This document shows positions 18,101 through 25,700 of a stretch of 64,000 bases of DNA, in pieces. Within the stretch, counting starts at the first letter, position 1, and the number at the start of each line of letters is the position of its first letter. Made by a program: the position numbers and the translations under genes. This DNA is from Acrocarpospora corrugata. Lineage in GTDB: Bacteria; Actinomycetota; Actinomycetes; Streptosporangiales; Streptosporangiaceae. The notes under the pieces were generated by a model. It had not been told where the DNA came from and searched no databases. It worked only from the letters and a program-made list of their open reading frames with translations. The DNA is taken from the NCBI RefSeq assembly GCF_009687845.1, contig NZ_BLAD01000063.1, positions 49,307-113,306 of the forward strand, written 5' to 3'.

Positions 18101-18486
18101 CCAACGGCAACCGCGACGGTGTCCCGACCAACGCCGCCGTCTACAACGCCACCGGACTGACCGCCACGTTCAGCGGCGCGGCCACCACGTTCGACGTGTT
18201 CGTGGACGCCGGGGCCAACGTCGGCAACGCCACACAGGTCAGGGTCTCCTACGACCTGACCGGCAACGGCAGCTGGGACCGGGTGGAGACGTACACGTAC
18301 TTCGCCACCGACCCGGTGAGCGGCTGGGAGCACTACACCCAGGCGGCCGGGGTGAAGACGGCCACCGGCGCGCTCGGCAACCTGGCCAACGGCTCGGTAC
18401 GGGTCGAGGTCTGGAGCGCGATCGGCTCCACCACGACCAACCTCGGGATCGGCAACCAGAGCGTCATCCGGCTGCCCTTCGCATAA
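15112..18486 (+). CDS. GH81 endo-beta-1,3-glucanase with CBM32-like and C-terminal beta-sandwich modules
   Basis: A 1124-residue secreted modular enzyme. GGAGG at 15103-15107 fixes the ATG at 15112. The signal peptide ends near residue 55 (TPAAQAA). The GH81 catalytic part spans about 60-800, with TNDWWSSLLF near its start, LNDHHFHYGYYI, DFDIYAGHDWAAGHG and the NNQESSSEGMNFANA segment that holds family catalytic Glu residues. A Ser-Pro linker leads to an F5/8 type C (discoidin, CBM32-like) domain (about 820-950). A second Ser-Pro linker leads to a final domain of about 155 residues that I do not recognise. The enzyme probably acts with the divergent GH64 on long beta-1,3-glucans. Confidence 0.93.
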   Translation: MDQPIGAHLPGASPPSAGPPARRTASRSVVVSVVLAMIAAMLAFVASTPAAQAATVGAGSYTETLPAGRALPVGCGSLSTNPRAYVTANAPAGAVPTNDWWSSLLFKKFDCAYSEPLHAHPISYDTVAGGLGFSYNTVAAISGTATGVGEYHYPYVQDILVGVTGLNSPDAKVDGWTDWTVTPYWSDGTRTLKATIGHGLPFAYFQKTGGNAQITTSGTPTVWSNSGATIGFTVNGKDYLGFAPSGSTWTVSGTSISSTLNGQNYFSVAVLPTTPSTPAATRTSLATTYAQYAHAHVTGTRVSYSYNPSNSNVSTTYTFTTTAREGSATGTVIALYPHQWNYLTGSTPLAQTYISARGQMKVVTGNSFSTTMKFQGVLPEIPAVGDNSGGDLTTVTNYLNAELGDPTAGLGDDTYWTGKGLGRAARIAEIADQLNLTAVRDSALNRIRTRLNDWFTASAGKTSRVFYYNAAWGTLLGYPASYGSDAELNDHHFHYGYYIAAAATLAKFDPNWATNGQYGGMVDLLIRDANNYDRNDTRFPYLRDFDIYAGHDWAAGHGAFGSGNNQESSSEGMNFANALIQWGQATGNTAVRDAGVFIYATQSAAIQEYWFDVRNQNFPSTFGHSTVGMVWGSGGAYATWFSGEPEMIQGINMLPITGGHFYLGEYPAYVATNYNELVTNNGGPPTVWQDILQEFRALGDGPAALAAFQANPGYTSEEGESKAHTFHWLRNLASLGTVDTTVTANHPLAKVFVKNGVRTYVASNITNSSLTVTFSNGTTLTAPAGKTVTSGLFTWSGGNANGGGTPTSPSPSPSPSPSPCDSTLLSQGRPATSSSIEAGYPANLAFDGNGATRWASAFSDPQWIQVDLGSVQNISAVQLTWEAAYGRSYQIQTSTNGTTWTNIYTTTTGDGGTDNLVTSGSGRYVRLNGTARGTAWGYSLWEFKVFGGGVCTSPSPSPSPSPSPSPPGQFAANRYPQSNGTLPGTTGAAGSVTLAAANGNRDGVPTNAAVYNATGLTATFSGAATTFDVFVDAGANVGNATQVRVSYDLTGNGSWDRVETYTYFATDPVSGWEHYTQAAGVKTATGALGNLANGSVRVEVWSAIGSTTTNLGIGNQSVIRLPFA

Positions 18487-18491
18487 CCGAT

Positions 18492-18527
18492 GATGGCGGC
18501 GGGCCGCCCGTACGGCCCGCCGCCATC
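18492..18527 (+). terminator. Strong hairpin terminator after GH81
   Basis: A perfect 14-bp GC-rich stem (18492-18505 with 18514-18527) and an 8-nt loop start 6 bp after the GH81 stop codon. It is a clear intrinsic-type terminator without a U-tract. Confidence 0.85.
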
Positions 18528-18570
18528 CACCGTCCGGTAGGCGGACAACGCACTGATCGACTCTGCTCGT

Positions 18571-18913
18571 TCACCTGAAGGCGGCGAAGAACTCACGGAT
18601 GTCGCCGAGCAACAGGTCGGGCGCCTCCATCGCGGCGAAGTGTCCGCCGCGGTCGAAGTCTGACCAGCGCACGACATTGTTGACCTTCTCCTCATCTCGG
18701 CGCAGGGCGATGTCCTGGACGGTGAACAGCGCCACGGCCAGCGGCACGGAAGACGGTTCCTGTTCACCCCACGCGTGCCCGTCCTCGTAGTAGGTCGTCC
18801 GCGCCGACGCTGGGGTAGGTCGTGCCACCGTTGACGTGCACCGCGACGACACTGCCGGGAGCCTCCAGGCCCAGCGCGCGGGAGATTCCGCTGCCGAAGC
18901 CGCCGCCCTGGGC
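18571..18913 (-). pseudogene. Epoxide hydrolase remnant with internal deletion
   Basis: Two segments on the minus strand, in different frames, belong to an EphA-type alpha/beta-hydrolase epoxide hydrolase. The upstream one contains GGGFGSGISRALGLEAPGSVVAVHVN, matching the nucleophile-elbow strand and helix, but the usual catalytic Asp of GGDWG reads Gly here. The downstream one, VNNVVRWSDFDRGGHFAAMEAP, carries the catalytic His region and the C-terminus. The roughly 150 residues normally between them (lid and acid) are missing, and the N-terminal domain is gone. This is a dead gene whose 5' end runs into a second remnant, the WYL regulator on the opposite strand. Confidence 0.8.
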
Positions 18914-18929
18914 CTGCTCAGACTGCTGT

Positions 18930-19243
18930 CGCTTGTTGCAGACCCATCGCCAATGGTCGGGCGCGGAACCGGCCGATCGACTCAGGGTGAGCCCGCGCAC
19001 CGTCCGCCGCGACGTCGACCGGCTGCGTGAGCTGGGTTACGCCGTGCACGCCGTCGCGGGGGCGTCGGGATATTGGCTCGGCGCCGGGTCCGACCTGCCG
19101 CCGCTGCTGCTGGACGATGAGGAGGCGGTGGCGGTCGCCGTGGGGTTGCGCACCGCCGCGGGCGTGACCGGCATCGAGGACAGCTCGGTGCGAGCGCTGG
19201 CCAAGCTGGAGCAGGTGCTTCCATCCCGGCTGCGCCACGCGTC
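18930..19243 (+). pseudogene. WYL-type regulator, N-terminal half remnant
   Basis: About 105 residues match the N-terminal half of a WYL-domain regulator of the actinobacterial YafY group: LLQTHRQWSGAE, a recognition helix VSPRTVRRDVDRLRELGY, and LPPLLLDDEEAVAVAVGLRTAAG, ending LAKLEQVLPSRLR. There is no start codon in a sensible position, the first HTH helix is missing, and the WYL domain is absent because the frame runs into the GH95 terminator. It is a truncated fossil adjoining the epoxide hydrolase remnant. Confidence 0.8.
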
Positions 19244-19272
19244 TGAATGGGCCGGAGTCTCCGGCCCATTCA
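19244..19272 (-). terminator. Hairpin terminator of the GH95 gene
   Basis: A perfect 13-bp stem (19244-19256 with 19260-19272) and a 3-nt loop lie 17 bp beyond the GH95 stop codon. The truncated WYL remnant ends exactly at this hairpin, so the hairpin's edge may mark a recombination point. Confidence 0.8.
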
Positions 19273-19289
19273 GGGCGCCCTTGTTCCGG

Positions 19290-22200
19290 TTAGCCGGAGA
19301 CGGTGAACGAGTCCAGGTCGAACAGGAAGCCCGAGCCTCCGGTGAAGACCAGGTACAGCGGGCCGGAGGCCGACCCGGACAGTGTCGTGGAGACTGTCGC
19401 GTGGGTGTCCCAGCCGCCCGTCGGGGTCACCGCGACCGAGCCCAGCAACGTGCCCGTGGCCGAGCCCGACCGCACCTGGATGGTGCCGCCGGAGCCGGCC
19501 GAGGACACCCGGGCGCTGAAGCTGCGCAGGCCCGAGGTGTTCACCCCCGAGTACGCCGCCCAGTCGCCGTTCTCGATGTAACCGATCGAGAAGCCGCCCT
19601 GCGCGTTCGGGTGGTCGGCGGGCTGCACCCCGCTCTGCGAGGTGTAGGCCTCGCCCTGGACGGTCTGCGGCTGCGGGCCGCCGCCGGAGGTCGACACGGT
19701 GATGGTGTCCACGTCGAGCAGACTTCCCGAGCCTCCGGTGAAGACCAGGTACAGCGGGCCCGTGCCCGAGCCGGTCAGCGTCGTCGACACCGTCGTGAAG
19801 GTGTCCCAGCCTCCGGTCGGCGCGACCGCCACCGAGCCGAGCAGGGTGCCGGTCTGCGACCCCGAACGGATCTGGATGGTGCCGCCGGGTCCGCCCGAGG
19901 ACACCCGGGCGCTGAAGGTGCGCAGGCCCGCGGTGCTGACCTGCGAGTAGGCCGCCCAGTCGCCGTTGTCGATGTAGCCGACGGTCTGGCCGCCACTGGC
20001 GGTGGCGTGGCCCGCGCTCTGGACGCCGGACTGCGAGGTGAAGGCCTCACCCTCGACGGTCTGGCTGTTCCCCCCGCCGGTGGTGGTGGTGAAGCTGATC
20101 GTGTACGTCTTCCCCGCGGTCGCCCCCCAGCTCAGCGTGTCACCGGTCCGGGTGGCGGTGACGGTCGCGCCGGTCTCGTCCTTGACCTGGTAGGCGCCGG
20201 TGGCGGCGGCGGTGCGGACCTTGATCGGGGCGGTCTTCGCGGTCCGCAGCGTGACCGTCTCGGCCGCGCCCGACTTCCAGGTGGTGTCGACGGTGATGTC
20301 GCCACGCGCCTTGAGACCCGTCACCGCGCCGTTCGCCCAGGTGCCGGGCAGGGCGGGCAGCACGTGCACGGTGTCGTGCTGGCTCTGGACGAGCATCTCG
20401 GCGACGCCGGAGGTCGCGCCGAAGTTGCCGTCGATCTGGAACGGCGGGTGGGTGTCCCACAGGTTGTCGAGCGTGGACGACTTGAGCTGTTCGGACAGGA
20501 GCTTGTGGGCGCGGTTGCCGTCGAGCAGCCGGGCCCAGAAGTTGATCTTCCAGGCCTTGGACCAGCCGGTGCCGCCGTCGCCGCGGGCGTTCAGCGAGAC
20601 CCGGGCGGCGTTCGCCTGGGCCGTGCCCGGGAGGATCTGGTTGCTCGGGTGCAGGGCGAACAGGTGCGAGACGTGGCGGTGGGTGTCGGTCTGGGAGTCC
20701 CAGTCGGTCTTCCACTCCTGGAGCTGGCCCCAGCTTCCGATGCGCAGGCCCGGGTCCAGGCGGGACAGGGCGGTGGTGAGCTCACCCTGTAGCGCGGTGT
20801 CCACGTTCAGCGCGCGGGCGGAGTTCAGGGCGTTGGTGAACACCTCCTTCACGATCTGCTGCGACATGGACGCGCCGGCCGAGAAATCGCCGTTCTCCGG
20901 CGAGTAGCTGGGCGAGACCACCAGGCGGTTGTCGCGCGGGTCGGTGTGCAGGAAGTCCAGCCAGAACTCGGCCGCGCCCTTGATCGCCGGGTAGGCGGTG
21001 GTGCGCAGGTAGTTGATGTCGCCGTTGAAGCGGTAGCTGTCGTAGAGGTGCTGGGTCGTCCAGGCGGCCGCCTCGGGGAACCAGAACGACTGCGGGTAGT
21101 TGTGCACGCCGGTGAAGCCGTAGGGGTTGGTCTCGTTGTTGACCACCCAGCCGCGGGCGCCGTACATGTTCGTGGCGGTGACCCGGCCGGGGGCGACCAT
21201 GCTGTTGACGTAGCGGTCGTAGGGGCGGGTGGTCTCGCGGAGGTTGGTCTGCTCGGCCGGCCAGTAGTTCATCTGCAGGTTGATGTTGACGTGGTAGTCG
21301 GCGTCCCAGGGTGGGTTCACCACGTTGTTCCACACGCCCTGCAGGTTGGCCGGGAGGATGTCGTTCTCCCGGGAGGAGGAGATCAGCAGATAGCGGCCGT
21401 AGGCGAAGAACATCGCCTCCAGCGCCCGGTCCTGGGTCGACGAGCCGCCCGTGTAGTTGCTCCGCAGCGTGTTCGTCGGCACGGTCGGGTTCGTCTGGCC
21501 GATGTTCAGCTTCACCCGGTCGAACAGGTTCTTGTAGTCGGCCAGGTGGGCGGCCTTCAGGTCGTCGTAGCTCCGGGCCGCCGCCGTGGTGACCCGCGAG
21601 GTGACGCCCGCCGCCGGGTCGGTGCCCCGGTAGGTCGGGTACTGATCGGAGTAGTTGGTGCCCGCCGACAGCACCAGCAGCACGCTGTTGGCGCCGGTGA
21701 CGGTGACCCGGTCGCCGGAGTCGGTGCGGGTGCCGCCCTGGTTGACGACCTGGACCTGGGCCTCGAACTTCAGGCCGTTGCCGGCCAGCGCGCCCTTGAT
21801 GGTCAGCCGGCCGTTCGAGGCGGTCACGGTCTTGTCGGTACGCGGTGAGGTGTGCCGCAGGGTGAAGGAGACGCGGCCGGTCTGGTTGGCCGAGATGCGG
21901 GCCACGATCACGTTGCCGGGGTTGCTGGCGAAGTACTCGCGGGTGTACTCGACACCGCCGGCCGTGTAGCCGACCCGGGCGACCGCCTCGCGCAGGCTGA
22001 GCTCCCGGCGATACTCCGTGGTGCTCGACGGCGGGTTGGCGAAGTCGAGGAACAGGTCGCCGAAGGTCTGGTAGGAGCCGAAGTTGTTCTTGCCCTGGCC
22101 GAGGGCGTTCGCGACGGTCTGCGGGGCGATCCGCTGGCTCTGGTCGATCTGGGCCTGGATGTTGTCGATGGCCCCCGGGCGGGGGGAGGTCCAGTTCCCG

Positions 22201-22481
22201 TGGTTGTAGCCGCCGGAGGCGCCGGGGCCGCCGGTCCACAGGGTCTTCTCGTTGAACTGGATCTGCTCGGAGGCCACCCCGCCGAACAACTTGGCGCCCA
22301 GCGGGCCGTTGCCGATCGGCAGCGCCTGGGTCTCCCAGTTCGTCGCCGGCGAGTTGTACCACAACGTCAGGTCGTCGGTCGGGGGAAGGGCCAGCGCCGT
22401 CGCCTGGCTCTGGGTGATCGCGGTCATGCCCGTGAGCATGACCAACACGGTCAATCCGGCAATGCCTAATCTTCGGCGCAC
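19290..22481 (-). CDS. GH95 glycosidase (alpha-L-fucosidase/galactosidase type) with two CBM6 domains
   Basis: A 1063-residue secreted enzyme. The GTG at 22481 follows GGAGG by 5 bp and opens a signal peptide of about 32 residues. The GH95 part spans about 33-790: an N-terminal beta domain (LWYNSPATNWETQALPIGNG, FNEKTLWTGGPG) and an (alpha/alpha)6 barrel. The barrel has NINLQMNYWPAE at about 399-410, where the family's catalytic Asn pair lies, and later a DGNFGATSGVAEML segment. Two homologous CBM6-type domains follow (about 810-935 and 945-1063), both with IGYIENGDWAAYS/VGYIDNGDWAAYS. GH95 enzymes release alpha-1,2-fucose or alpha-1,2-galactose from glycans by inversion. The substrate here is not determinable. 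Confidence 0.92.
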   Translation of the reverse strand: MRRRLGIAGLTVLVMLTGMTAITQSQATALALPPTDDLTLWYNSPATNWETQALPIGNGPLGAKLFGGVASEQIQFNEKTLWTGGPGASGGYNHGNWTSPRPGAIDNIQAQIDQSQRIAPQTVANALGQGKNNFGSYQTFGDLFLDFANPPSSTTEYRRELSLREAVARVGYTAGGVEYTREYFASNPGNVIVARISANQTGRVSFTLRHTSPRTDKTVTASNGRLTIKGALAGNGLKFEAQVQVVNQGGTRTDSGDRVTVTGANSVLLVLSAGTNYSDQYPTYRGTDPAAGVTSRVTTAAARSYDDLKAAHLADYKNLFDRVKLNIGQTNPTVPTNTLRSNYTGGSSTQDRALEAMFFAYGRYLLISSSRENDILPANLQGVWNNVVNPPWDADYHVNINLQMNYWPAEQTNLRETTRPYDRYVNSMVAPGRVTATNMYGARGWVVNNETNPYGFTGVHNYPQSFWFPEAAAWTTQHLYDSYRFNGDINYLRTTAYPAIKGAAEFWLDFLHTDPRDNRLVVSPSYSPENGDFSAGASMSQQIVKEVFTNALNSARALNVDTALQGELTTALSRLDPGLRIGSWGQLQEWKTDWDSQTDTHRHVSHLFALHPSNQILPGTAQANAARVSLNARGDGGTGWSKAWKINFWARLLDGNRAHKLLSEQLKSSTLDNLWDTHPPFQIDGNFGATSGVAEMLVQSQHDTVHVLPALPGTWANGAVTGLKARGDITVDTTWKSGAAETVTLRTAKTAPIKVRTAAATGAYQVKDETGATVTATRTGDTLSWGATAGKTYTISFTTTTGGGNSQTVEGEAFTSQSGVQSAGHATASGGQTVGYIDNGDWAAYSQVSTAGLRTFSARVSSGGPGGTIQIRSGSQTGTLLGSVAVAPTGGWDTFTTVSTTLTGSGTGPLYLVFTGGSGSLLDVDTITVSTSGGGPQPQTVQGEAYTSQSGVQPADHPNAQGGFSIGYIENGDWAAYSGVNTSGLRSFSARVSSAGSGGTIQVRSGSATGTLLGSVAVTPTGGWDTHATVSTTLSGSASGPLYLVFTGGSGFLFDLDSFTVSG

Positions 22482-22659
22482 GAGATCCTCCGGTCAGGTG
22501 TGGGGGGTCAATCAAGGAAATAGCATCGAAACACCCCTGAAACAAGGCTTGGCATCCGATGTTTCCAGGACTTGAAGCTGATTTCTGACCGGTTGATCCC
22601 GATGAGGTGGACTACAGATCGGATGTATTTCGAGTTATCGGAATCCTGGCTCAGCACAA

Positions 22660-22690
22660 TGGCCGGCCCGGTTGGATTCCGGGCCGGCCA
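22660..22690 (-). terminator. Hairpin terminator after the phosphoesterase fusion gene
   Basis: A perfect 12-bp stem (22660-22671 with 22679-22690) with a 7-nt loop starts 21 bp past the stop codon at 22711. The rest of 22482-22710 holds no gene; it is the promoter region of the GH95 gene, with no palindrome like the glucanase operators. Confidence 0.8.
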
Positions 22691-22710
22691 GGTGGTGGGG
22701 TGGGTACGCG

Positions 22711-25700
22711 TTACGGCGCGGACACTCCGTCGAGGATGCCCACCGCGTCGGTGCCCGGGGTGACGACGAGCTTGCGGGTGAGGGTGTAGGAGCCGCCCGC
22801 CGGCACGTCGACGTGGAACCGGCTCATCACCCAGTTGCCCGCGGCGTAGACGTCGAAGGCGCCGGCCGGCGTGCCGTAGACGAGACCGAAGACCTGCGGA
22901 TCGGTTCCGGTCATGCCGATGTACGGCTTGGTCGGGACGTAGGCCGCCGTCGCACCCGGCGTCACGATGCCGGCACCGGGGATGACACTGGCTTGGCCGG
23001 CCGCGTCGTGGTCCATCGCGTCACCGGTCCACACGCTGAGCGGAGCCGAACCGGAGTTGCTCAACTCCGTCGAGACCGTGGCGAAGTCATCGCCCGGCTT
23101 CAGCGTGTACGTCGTCGTCGCCGTCAGACCGGTAAAGCCGCTGACCGGCCCGGACACCCGGACGACGGCCTTGTCGCCGGTCGCCTGGACGATCTGGACG
23201 TCGGTCGCCGCCACCGACCGGATGTCCCACGCGCTACCGCCGGTCGGCTGGTCCGCCGAGACATAGGGCAGGTTGATCCAGTCGAACTGGTCGGCCATGC
23301 CGCGGACGGCGATGTCGACCGGCTTGCCCCGGGTGCCGCCGGAGAGCTGCGCATCGTTGTAGGCGTCGGCGATCGCCATCGAGAGCTTGTCGTTCTCGAG
23401 CATGACGTCGCCGGAGCCCGCCTCGACCAGACCCGAGCCGATCTGCTTACCGTAGCTTGCCTCGACCGTGACCGGGCTCAGCGCGACGTCGGCGACGCCG
23501 CTGCCCGCCGCCGGCACGGTGACCGTGCCGGTGGCCGTCTGGTAGCCCAGCTTGGAGACCCGGAGGTCGTACTGACCGGTCGGGGCCTTGACGAGGTACT
23601 TGCCCTGGGCGTCGGTGCTCGCGGTCGCGACCACCATGCCGGCCTGCTCGAGGGCGACCCGGGCGCCGGAGACGGCGGCGCCGCCCGCGGTGATCGTGCC
23701 GGCCGCGCGCGCGGCGTCCGGGACGGCCGCGTCGTGCAGGTCGATCTCGTCGGCCCACTTCGCGATGGCGCGGGTGGGGTCGCCACCGGCGGTCGCGTAG
23801 TCGGTCAGGTGGTAGAAGCTGAACTGCCTGGTGGCGCCGGGCGCCATCGTGGCGTCGTAGTAGAGACCCTCGACGTAGCCGTACGCGCCGACGGCGGCCG
23901 GCGTGTCCAGTGCCCACGCGAGGCCGTGGGCGGCCTGGCCGTTCGTGGTGGCCGTGTCGGCGCCGACGTAGACGTACTTCCCGGTCCAGCCCGAGGTCTT
24001 CAGGCCCGGGTTGACGCCGCTGAACCCGGGGATCCGGCCGTTGTCGACCGAGCTGTCGGGGTCGATCATGTAGTTGAAGTAGCCCTGGTAGCCCGTCGTG
24101 CCGGTGTTGGTCAGCTTGACCGTCATCTTCACGATCGGAGCGCCGGGCAGGGTCTCGTAGCGGACCTGCGCCTTGATGGCCGGGTTCGCCCGGTACTGAC
24201 CGTTGCCGACCACGGCGGCGCCATCGACCGCGAGGTCGGGCAGGTCCAGCTGGTCGTTCGGCCGGTCCCACGAGTCGGGCGGCGTGAGGCTCGGACGCAG
24301 CAGCATCTCGCCCCAGTCGATGGTCTCGGCGCCGTTGACGTCGTTGAGCAGGAGGTCCGACAGCGCGCCCTGGCCCAGACCGCCGACGCCATTGTTGCCG
24401 CCGACGCCGTTGTTGCCGGCGGCGTACGGCGTCACGGATGCCCTGATCTTGTCGTTGGCCAGGTAGTAGTACTCCCTGCCCGTGACGGCGTCCGTGCGGG
24501 TGCTGCCGTTGCCGTAGTCCGGCGCGTAGATCGACTTGCCGGCGACCGGGTGGGTCACCTTGATCAGCTTCAGGTCGGCCGTCACGTTGCCGGTGGCGCC
24601 GACCGTGACGCCGACCGCCGAGCGGTCGTCGGCGATCAGGCCGCGCTTGGCCGCCGTGACGGTCCAGGCCGACGCCGGCAGGCCGATCCGGTAGCGGCCC
24701 TGTGCGTCGGTGCTGGTCACCACGGTGTCCTGACCGGCGGCGACGGCGGTGACCTTCGCGCCGGCGATCTCAGCGCCGGTCTCCGGGTCGCTGACCGTGC
24801 CGGTCACCGTCGCCCAGCGCTGCGCGGACTCGCCGCCCGGCACGTAGGCGTAGAGGTTGCCGTCCCAGGCGCCCGCCACGACGGTGTTGCCGCTGACGGC
24901 CGGTCCCGCGCCCACCCAGGTGCCGATCTCGTGGCTCCACAGGATCTGGCCGGTGTCGGTGGCCAGGGCGTAGAACCTGCCGTTGTTGGCGCCGACGAAG
25001 AGCGTGTCGCCGGCCACGACCGGGCTGGACATGACGCCACCGTGGTAGACGTCGCCGGGCAGCGCCCGCTCCCAGAAGAGGTTGCCGGTCTTGGCGTCCA
25101 GGGCGACGACGGCGCCGCTCGGGAAGCCCATGTAGACGACGCCGTCCTTGACGGCCGCGGCGCTCGGGGTCGATCCGCTGGAGACGAGCGCGGAACGCGA
25201 GCTCTGGTAGGTCCACAGCGTCGCGCCGGTCTTGGCGTCACGCGCGACCATGCCGTTGTTGGCGCCGATGAAGACCTTGCCCTCGGCCGCGGTCGGCACG
25301 CCGTCCTGCCAGCTGCCGAGCGACTCGGTTCCGGTCCACTTGCGGGCGCCGGTGGACAGGTCGTAGGCGAGCACGCGGTCGGCGGTCTCGTTGCCGACGT
25401 ACACGGTGCCGTCCATGACGGCGGGCGTGCCGTCGCTCATGGTCGCGCCGGACATCGGAGAGGCCCAGATCTGCTGCCCGGTACGGGTGTCGAGCGCCTT
25501 GAGCACGCCCTGGCTGCCGATGCCGAAGCGGGTCTGGTACGGCCAGAGCACCGTGTGACCGGAGACGGCCGGTGAGTAGTAGCCGTAGGTGCGCTGGTTG
25601 TTCGGGGCCGGCGCCTGCTCGGGCACGGCCTTCCAGCGCAGCTTGCCGGTCTCCGCGTCGACGGCGTAGAGCTCCGAGCCGAGGGTCGGCGCGAAGATCA

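Noticed and set aside
22672..25575. A 967-codon plus-strand open frame
   Set aside because: It lies antisense to the phosphoesterase fusion gene, is rich in Arg, Val, Gly and Asp, and has no domain pattern; typical shadow ORF of high-GC DNA.
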